Shown one piece after another: positions 57,537 to 64,000 of a stretch of 64,000 bases of DNA. The position numbers and the translations under genes were made by a program. Source of the DNA: Gnetum montanum (lineage: Eukaryota > Streptophyta > Gnetopsida > Gnetales > Gnetaceae); contig MNCI01035354.1 in NCBI GenBank assembly GCA_015680685.1, forward strand, positions 76,959 to 140,958, written 5' to 3'. Under the pieces are notes generated by a model. The model was given only the letters and a program-made list of their open reading frames with translations, was not told the DNA's origin and did not search any database. Within the stretch, counting starts at the first letter, position 1. Each line of letters opens with the position of its first letter.

Positions 57537-58346
57537 TTACAAATCAACAACCTTGTACACATTGGAGCCAATGATGTCTTTAATTTGAAATGGGCATGAC
57601 CACATAGAAGGAAACTTACCTTGAAGATTTACTCGATCAAATGTTCTACCTTTTTCTAGGACTAGGTCTACTAACTTAAAGAGCTTACCAACAAACTTCC
57701 TATCAAGACATTGTTTACCAATTTTTTGATGCTTAAGATTACAAAAATCAAGATCTAATCTTAACTTGCTTATTTGTTTTCTATCAAGTTTTTCTTTTAT
57801 ATAAGTTTCAACGATAGGTCTAGGTCTTAGTGTGTTATCGAATATAGCTTTTCTAGGAGAATGTTCCATGGACGTGTCATTAAAATTTAGCACACCTTCA
57901 AATGTTTTAAGAGGTAGGGCCTTATTTATATCTTTGTCTTCCCCTAAAGGTGGTGGACTACTTACACAAAATCCATTATGTTGTTGATAAGGTAAGGTGT
58001 CTCCATAGATTTCTTCACCTTCTCTAGAACTTTGATAGGATTGGGTGGAATCTACATGAGAGACAAGATTTATTTTTGTAGTTCCACTCATATAGTCATT
58101 TACAACATGTTTGGTACACTCAACCTCAATAACCCCAACATAAAGATTAGTGTTTTGATCTTCCAAAAATTGATTTTGTTGATCCAAGGCTATAACTACT
58201 TGTTTGTAGAAGGGTTCTCGAGGTATAGTCATGTATTCAAATTTTCCTTTGATAGGGATTAATAGCTCTAAGAAATATGACTTAAAAAAGCCCCCAAACT
58301 TGGCTCCAAAAGTTCTAGATAGGAGCACACCATAGGTAGGTGTCAA
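57537..58346 (-). CDS. 269-codon open frame: protease C-end fused to integrase C-terminal tail
   Basis: Open without stops on the minus strand (TTG at 58,346; a polyprotein segment, so no start is needed). The N-part YGVLLSRTFGAKFGGFFKS continues the protease of the neighbouring frame. The middle is Gln/Asn/Ser-rich. The end, KLFKLVDLVLEKGRTFD then GKFPSMWSCPFQIKDIIGSNVYKVVDL, is the integrase C-terminal barrel of Ty3/Gypsy pol. RT, RNase H and the integrase zinc and DDE domains are missing, so an internal deletion joined the two ends in frame. It stays open while gag in the same element is broken. A long open frame by chance is unlikely in this AT-rich DNA, but function is unproven. Confidence 0.65.
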   Translation of the reverse strand: MTPTYGVLLSRTFGAKFGGFFKSYFLELLIPIKGKFEYMTIPREPFYKQVVIALDQQNQFLEDQNTNLYVGVIEVECTKHVVNDYMSGTTKINLVSHVDSTQSYQSSREGEEIYGDTLPYQQHNGFCVSSPPPLGEDKDINKALPLKTFEGVLNFNDTSMEHSPRKAIFDNTLRPRPIVETYIKEKLDRKQISKLRLDLDFCNLKHQKIGKQCLDRKFVGKLFKLVDLVLEKGRTFDRVNLQGKFPSMWSCPFQIKDIIGSNVYKVVDL

Positions 58347-58580
58347 CTACCAGGAAACCTATGTAACACATGAATGTAGGACATTGTTTAAGTTGCACTT
58401 TCACTCCTTTTAATGATCCTACTACAAGTACGTTGGATTCATCAAGTTGAATCACATTTTTCATTTGTGGTGTCATTTGTGCTCCTAAAGTCTTACATAC
58501 CTCAAGTGCCATGACACTGATAGTTGCTCCAAAATCCATCAAATAATTATGAACATTCTTTCCTAAAATAATTAGAGTTG
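58315..58580 (-). pseudogene. protease of element G
   Basis: Minus strand LMDFGATISVMALEVCKTLGAQM with active-site Asp in a D-F-G-A setting, then a beta-rich segment ending FMCYIGFLVVDTYLW. A frame change near 58,330 links it to the following 269-codon frame. Confidence 0.7.
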
Positions 58581-58599
58581 TTAGGAAAGGAGGTTACTC

Positions 58600-60316
58600 A
58601 TTCTTGCTCATCATGGAATTGTTTACATTTTTTACTCATAATGTGTTAGAAATTTTAGTGAAATGAACTTACCTTTCAGCAGTTATGGATTTTCCTTTAT
58701 TGGTTTTCAATTTCCGAACTATCTCTTGAACCACCTCTTTCATTTCGTTAAATTGTAAAAGGTCATACATTGAGATCTTAGATTTAATTTTCTTCAAATC
58801 CTCAACTAGATCATAAGTCTTGTGTTCATCTTTAGCTTCTTGTTGAGGTGGAGTTCTTCTAAGTAGAGAAGGTGGGTTTGATCATTGTGGAGTGTTTGTT
58901 GGGGATGACCCAATTTGAGTATTTATGTTACTTTGATTAGGAGCTCTTCTGTTTGGAGGAGTGTAAGGGTCATTCCTAGTTTGTTATTGTGTGTTGTTCT
59001 TGATGTCACTAAGTTTACGGTAACGAGCATTATGTGAGTTGGGATTGCTTACCATAATTTGATCCAATGAGGAAACCTCTTCATTTTTTGTTTCATGAGG
59101 TACATTAAGGACCATAATAGGGGGTTTCCCATTTTTTTGACCTTGGGTGTTGTTACCATATAATGCTAAAAATTAGGGACAAGTATTCTTAGAATGTTGC
59201 CTAGTGTTATGGAGGCAACAATAATTGTCATTGACTAATGAACTACGCTTTTCCGGTTGTATGGGACCCGTGTTATTGTTTCTCTTTAATTAATCTACTT
59301 TATTTGAAATTTTTTGAAGTGAAGTTAATATCTAGGTAATTTGATCTTGAGCTTGAGTTGGGGGTTCAACAAGATTAGGTACCTTGTTTAGGTTTATGAT
59401 TAGACTAAATTAAGGCTTTCAATTGATCCTCATTCAAACCAGTGTTAAATGGTAGAAATGGAGAAGATGTAGGACCTTGAAAATAGCTATTTTTAGGTTG
59501 AGTCATTTGAAGGGAAACGGGAGTTTGGAACATAATATTGGTCATTGGAAAAGTTGGTAGAGGTAGAGGACTATGTTTCATAGGATTGCTAATGCTCATC
59601 ATTCCAAACTGGGTTTAAATGTTGTTCATAAGGGTAATTTGTTCTAGCTCCATGACTTTAGACATTTCTCCTTATATTTCTATTATGTTAGGGTCTAATT
59701 TGATGGCATAGTCAAAGAATGGGTCGATGGTAGAGAGGTAAAAGTTGAGAATGTCATCAAGTTGTGGACACATCTCACTTGACACATAGGCCAGCTAGTG
59801 AAGGAATCTAAGGTTGTAATCCCTAACATTTTCCCCATGTAGCTTTCTTAGGTTGGTAAAGTTACTAGATGCTATGGAAGGGCTTGTGAATTTGTTAAAC
59901 TAAGTCAAAAACTTATTTTTGAACTCCTACCATGACTTAATGGAAGCATTGGGAAGCATTAAGAACCATTGGGTTGCTTTGGTTCTGAATGTTGTCACAA
60001 ACACTCTACTTGCTACATCATTTTGGACAATGTTGTGGATCCCAAGTAAGGTTTCGAAACATTGTACATGTTGGCAAGTATCACTAGTAGGGCTTGTGGG
60101 ATTGTAGAACAAATTTATGTTCTAGAGCGACTTTGGGATGTCATGGTAGTTAGTAAAGTTAAAGGGGTTACTGACCAAGGGAGCCAGGGGTTGATTGGCT
60201 ATCATCCTAGTCCAAGTTCTCTTAAGAATAAAACTTGGAAGACATGAGGCTCGTTGTTTCCTTAATGCGAGGGGACGAGTGACTGGTTGATTAGAAGTAA
60301 AGGAGAGTTCACTCAT
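58600..60316 (-). pseudogene. gag of element G
   Basis: ATG at 60,316 gives MSELSFTSNQPVTRPLALRK. The capsid domain (60,112-59,640) reads CFETLLGIHNIVQNDVASRV, ATQWFLMLPNASIKSW, FNKFTSPSIASSNFTNLRKL, DYNLRFLHQLAYVS-like residues, then DPFFDYAIKLDP. A Met/Pro/Ser-rich segment follows (59,602-59,405). Near 59,190-59,235 is a CX2HX4HX4C cluster (CLHNTRQHSKNTC), a knuckle variant common in plant Ty3/Gypsy gag. Several single stops at Gln codons interrupt it. Confidence 0.8.
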
Positions 60317-60902
60317 AAAACAAAACTATAAAATATAATTATTAGAATAAAACTATAAAATTGTGTAAAAGAAAAGAATATATTGAAATAATAATTTTTG
60401 GTAAAAAAAAAACCTCTAAAATATGCTATATTTTTTTAAAAAAGGATATATATAAAATAAATGTATAAAATTCCAATACTTATAAAATTAAAAGGAGAAA
60501 CAATAAAATGCAAGATTTTAGAAAAATAAATTTAAAATTGCATAATTAAATAAAACCACCTTACCTATCCTAGGACTAAGGTAATGACTGCCCAAACACA
60601 AATTCGAAAATGGGAATGAGAAACGAGGGTTTAAAAAAAAGGATTACAGAAAATGGGTGATCAAACCCGAAGTTTTCAAGAAACAAACTTTTGAGAACAA
60701 AAAAAATGAAAGGCTCAAAATTTTTTTAAAAAAATGATTTTTCAAGACATATGCAGGAATTCTAAATAAAAAAATTTTGAAATAAGAAAAATGAAATTTT
60801 TGGGAAACAAAATAGGAACTAAAAAAGGATAGAAAATAAAAATTTCAGAAAATCAAATAATAAAGTTTGGAGAAATAGCCCTCCTTTTATCACCAAAAAA
60901 GG

Positions 60903-61941
60903 TGTTGAAGCATAAATTTTGGTTGCACCAACATTAGGAAAGAAAACTTGTTTTAGGTGACTACTCCCTAGGGTGCCTCCCGTATGGGTATGAAACTCGG
61001 GAATAGTCTCAATTGGAGAGGGCTACGTGGCCTTTTGCAAATAATAAACTAAAAAGAAATTTAGAATTTAAATTAAGTAATTATCTTTAATACAATAAGT
61101 AACTAAAAGAAATGAATTTTCCCTGGTCCCATTGATGCTGTCGATCCGAGACTGCCAATGGCATCTACTACTAGGCAAGAAGACCGTGATCACCATGAAA
61201 GAGGAAGAGAGAGAGAGAGAGAAAGAAAGAAAGACTACCCATCACAGTCCACACAGGGTAGCAACTACAATCCTTAAAGCCTACCGCCATCTGCTACCTT
61301 TTGTGCACCATCGTAGAGACGAACATCCTTCACCTATGTATATACCACTGAGACAAGAAGCTGACCCATAGAAAATAGCACGTCTCACGTCTTGTGCATG
61401 GGCTACACTGCTTGTGTTGTTGTAGATAGAAATAAGAGAGAGAAATCCCTTCTGCTATTACTGGGAAGACTCACAAGGATCCAATTTTGAGTCGTTGGCT
61501 CTTACTTTGGACCCTCCTCGAAGATCAACTGGAAGCCTGTAAAAAAGAAAGAAGAAAGGAGGAAACCGCAGCCTCTAAAGAGGAAGCCCTCCTCAAGACT
61601 AATAGAAAGATCCCTCCTTCCAAACTAATAGAATGAGCCCCCCTCCTAATGTTATAGCCACTACGGGCATCCATAATGATGCCCACATTTCATGTAATGG
61701 CTATAGAAACCACCATCACTTCTTGCATAATAATGTAAGTGTTCTCCAATTTAAGTGCCCACTATATTCATAACTTCTGAAACATCTACCACTAATGTCC
61801 ACAACCACCACCATCAATGACCACCACCCGACAGTTTAAATGCCTACTACTCACATGATTTTTACTGTGGTTATTAAGAAAGATAAATAGAGATGTTGAT
61901 AATCATGGACCCATGAGAGCATGGGAGTGTTGGCATCAACA
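60903..61941 (-). repeat. 5' (right) LTR of element G
   Basis: TGTTGAAGCATAAATTTTGG...GTGTTGGCATCAACA, 1,039 bp. It contains CCGTATGGGTATGAAACTCGGGAATAG-type sequence absent from the left LTR, and a GA/GAAA microsatellite near 61,205-61,232. Confidence 0.92.
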
Positions 61942-61946
61942 TCCAA

Positions 61947-62874
61947 TAAAATGCAGAATTAAGAAGCAATCTTGAAATACAGTTCTTGCCAGTAGACTTG
62001 CTGATTATGAATCCCATATCAATAGCATTTCTGCTTGGGGTATAGGCTCAACAATGAATAGAATTTAGGTGATAAAATCCTTCTTTGCTTTGGAACACTC
62101 AATCCATCATATCCAAATCCACCGGCAACAACATAGCAAATGTTTGTGAGTGTGACTAATGCTCATTTGATAGTAATAAATTCGCTAAATCGATACATTT
62201 TTTGGACTGCTTAGGGCTACAAGAAGATGTGAGTTTCTAGGGTATGTATATTAAGGTGAGTTTATGGTAAACAAATTGACCATAAATTATGCCACCTATA
62301 TAGCTAACTTTGATTGCTTAAAACCATAATATTTCTAAACTATTGTGAGACTAAATTTTACTAGATAAGGCCCTCATGCCTAGCATAGGAGTGTTGACAT
62401 CAACAATAATACTTATGTAATGCACATAAGGTGCTTTTAGAAACAACGGTGTTGAATTTTCCTTTTTTAATTTTTAATTTTTAACTTTAAATCCTACACA
62501 AATAATTTTGATAAGTCTAGTTTACCTTTTCCTCCATCCTTTAATGCCCTTGCACATAATCACTCATAACATGCATACTGGGACTCCAATTCAAATTTTG
62601 TTTGAATCTACGAGATCCTCATCAAGTGCTCTACTAGATTGTATGTTTAAATCTCATTTAGGCTTAACTTCCCATGGTTGTCTAGTTAAAATGTTGAAAC
62701 TTTTACAATATTTTAACAAACAAGAAAATGTAATATCTCAAGAACCATAACTCCAATTCTAGTGAACCAAGGGTCAAAATCTACATTTTCAAATGTTCTT
62801 GGCCCTATGTGTGGGAAAGAGGTCTAGACTAGTTATACCTTACATTACACTTGATCATGTATGTGGTTGTAGAG
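61947..62874. other. gap between elements G and H
   Basis: No gene recognised. A phrase near 62,370-62,411 (CCTAGCATAGGAGTGTTGACATCAACA) resembles the end of the G LTRs and may be the remnant of an older relative. Confidence 0.5.
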
Positions 62875-63872
62875 TGATGAGTGGCGAGGTACCCCTACAC
62901 TCAACCATATGAAACGAGCGTAGCATGTGCGATCCGGTCGAACTCCGCAGACTAAATGCCTAAATGCCACAAGGAACACTTGGGGTTAATCGTTCGTTGT
63001 CTTTCCAGACTTACTTGTTGTTGTCACGGTGTATGGTTAAGTAAGTCCGAGGTATATGATTTTTTTGGTATTTTACGGTTTATCTCCTATGCTAAACAGT
63101 GAAGGGTTGAGAAACTAAAACTAACTCTAACTATAGCACTAAGTCCTAGTGTCAGCATCCATTCCCACTTGCCATACACACCCTGAACTGTGCAACTGTG
63201 GCTACCAAACACTAATCATTACTGGGATTACCACACATAACGCACGTGCTCGAAGCGGTCGTACTGAGGCACCTAACTAGCCTTAGTGTGACAAGTAGCC
63301 GATTCCTTGACTAGCCGTACACATTCGTAAATGCTTGTAATCAAGTCGTACTTGTCCCACGTTCTAAGAGGAAAGGGTGAGAGAATCTAATCGTGACGAG
63401 TAACCGATTCCTTGGCTAGCCGTACACATTCGTCAACACTCGTAACCAAGTCGTACTCATGCCGCGTTACTAGGAAAGCAATAAATAACATTAATTAAAC
63501 CTATCCATGCACTGCAAGGTTTATCCACAAAGCTCGTCTTTATTGTCGTACACAACTTGCGTTCAGGTACAAAGCTGCTCGAATAAAGAACCGTTCACTT
63601 GGGGGACTTCTACTGCGGGCACATGGAAAATATTCTATCTCTGGGGTGATCAATCTGCCACAGCTTCGCTACTTTACGCCTAGGATGTTCAATGAGGGGA
63701 GTGCCGCCTCTTATTTATAGATATGGCGGCAAACCGTGATATCACGTACGCATACGCGATATCGCAGGGAAGGACGCAATATCGCATACGCAATATCGCA
63801 GGTGATGCGATATCGCATCAACCGCGATATCACGTACGTGATATCGCAGCTTGTGCAATCCACGTCTCATCA
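62875..63872 (-). repeat. 3' LTR of element H
   Basis: TGATGAGTGGCGAGG...ACGTCTCATCA, 998 bp. Minus-strand TATAAATAAGAGG at 63,712-63,719. Two tandem units at about 63,295-63,468. Five GATATC and two AATATC sites at 63,738-63,845. Confidence 0.9.
63738..63845 (-). promoter_or_regulatory. U3 palindrome array of the H LTR
   Basis: GATATC at 63,738, 63,758, 63,809, 63,826 and 63,840, AATATC near 63,779 and 63,793. Bases 63,826-63,845, GATATCACGTACGTGATATC, are a perfect palindrome with an ACGTACGT core. Located upstream of the TATA box in the minus sense. Confidence 0.7.
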
Positions 63873-63905
63873 TACCCCCATGACTGAATGAAAACTCATC
63901 CTCGA
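63873..63905 (-). promoter_or_regulatory. PPT and upstream conserved stretch of element H
   Basis: Minus strand CATTCAGTCATGGGGGTA abuts the LTR. The preceding CTCGAGGATGAGTTTTCATT is conserved at 7,425-7,455 (A) and 49,709-49,730 (E). Confidence 0.8.
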
Positions 63906-64000
63906 GTTCCTTACAATGATATCAGGTAGGTATGGGATTATTGAGGGGAATGGAACTAATGGAATGACATGTGAACGGTTCATTATTACAAGACTTGACA

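Larger units (their letters stand above)
55151..61941 (-). mobile_element. Element G: gag-protease LTR element with RT to integrase core deleted
   Basis: Left (3') LTR 55,151-56,132 and right (5') LTR 60,903-61,941, ends TGTTGA...TCAACA. The flanks are a perfect 5-bp duplication TCCAA (55,146-55,150 and 61,942-61,946). Minus-sense order: gag, protease, integrase C-terminal tail, untranslated region, PPT. It is unrelated to the TGATGA...TCATCA family. LTRs are clearly diverged and differ by an extra block of about 50 bp in the right copy. Confidence 0.92.
62875..64000 (-). mobile_element. Element H: 3' LTR and PPT of an Athila/Tat-like element continuing past the right edge
   Basis: 3' LTR 62,875-63,872 followed (minus sense) by AGTCATGGGGGTA and GAACTCGAGGATGAG, as before the 3' LTRs of A, E and F. 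Flank to the left is TAGAG. CpG sites are well kept, suggesting this is the youngest member of the family here. Confidence 0.88.

Noticed and set aside
1-64000. tRNA or rRNA genes
   Set aside because: I found no cloverleaf-type B-box sequence in a plausible context. The tRNA-like matches are short primer-binding sites.

Overview
This window is plant nuclear DNA, AT-rich and very repeat-rich. It is built almost entirely of nested, decayed Ty3/Gypsy LTR retrotransposons, and I can support no intact host gene. The plant assignment rests on Athila/Tat-type pol genes, primer-binding sites that look like tRNA-Asp or initiator-Met complements, and LTR-in-LTR nesting. A large-genome seed plant, perhaps a gymnosperm, is likely, but that is inference. 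Nearly all coding frames are broken by TAG/TAA/TGA where Trp, Gln or Arg codons would be expected, which suggests long-term loss of methylated cytosines.

Layout. Positions 1-8,280: element A (+, Athila/Tat-like), with gag end, protease, RT, RNase H, integrase, a long 3' non-coding zone and a 3' LTR. Its integrase is split by a reverse solo LTR (3,201-4,242, TSD CTAGT). Positions 8,281-11,990: AT-rich, nothing recognised. Positions 11,991-12,713: a decayed + strand frame of unknown identity. Positions 12,725-26,752: element C (-, gag-protease only, Met-type PBS). Its left LTR is split by element B (-, 12,836-22,722), a complete-structure Athila/Tat element. Positions 26,753-27,690: an unknown open frame followed by a pol C-terminus (+). 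Positions 28,381-33,900: element D (+, chromovirus-like gag-pro-pol). Positions 34,851-50,588: element E (+, Athila/Tat). It contains a solo LTR (37,461-38,334) and, 66 bp further on, element F (38,401-47,578). F has gag and a long extra ORF but no pol.

Positions 50,589-55,145 hold degenerate repeats and a GC- and CpG-richer island (about 52,740-54,230) unlike everything else in the window. Positions 55,151-61,941: element G (-, TSD TCCAA), a different lineage in which a protease region runs in frame into an integrase C-terminal tail, with RT, RNase H and the integrase core missing. Positions 62,875-64,000: the 3' LTR and PPT of element H (-), which continues past the right edge.

How the parts relate. 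A, B, E, F, H and the two solo LTRs share one LTR family: ends TGATGA...TCATCA, a TATAAATA box and GATATC palindromes in U3. F, C and G all keep gag and LTR signals but lack RT, so if they ever moved they must have used enzymes from elsewhere. A, B or E relatives are the natural donors for F. The most interesting material is F with its extra ORF, the palindromic U3 modules, the in-frame deletion ORF of G, a 189-codon open frame downstream of pol in E, and the CpG-retaining island.
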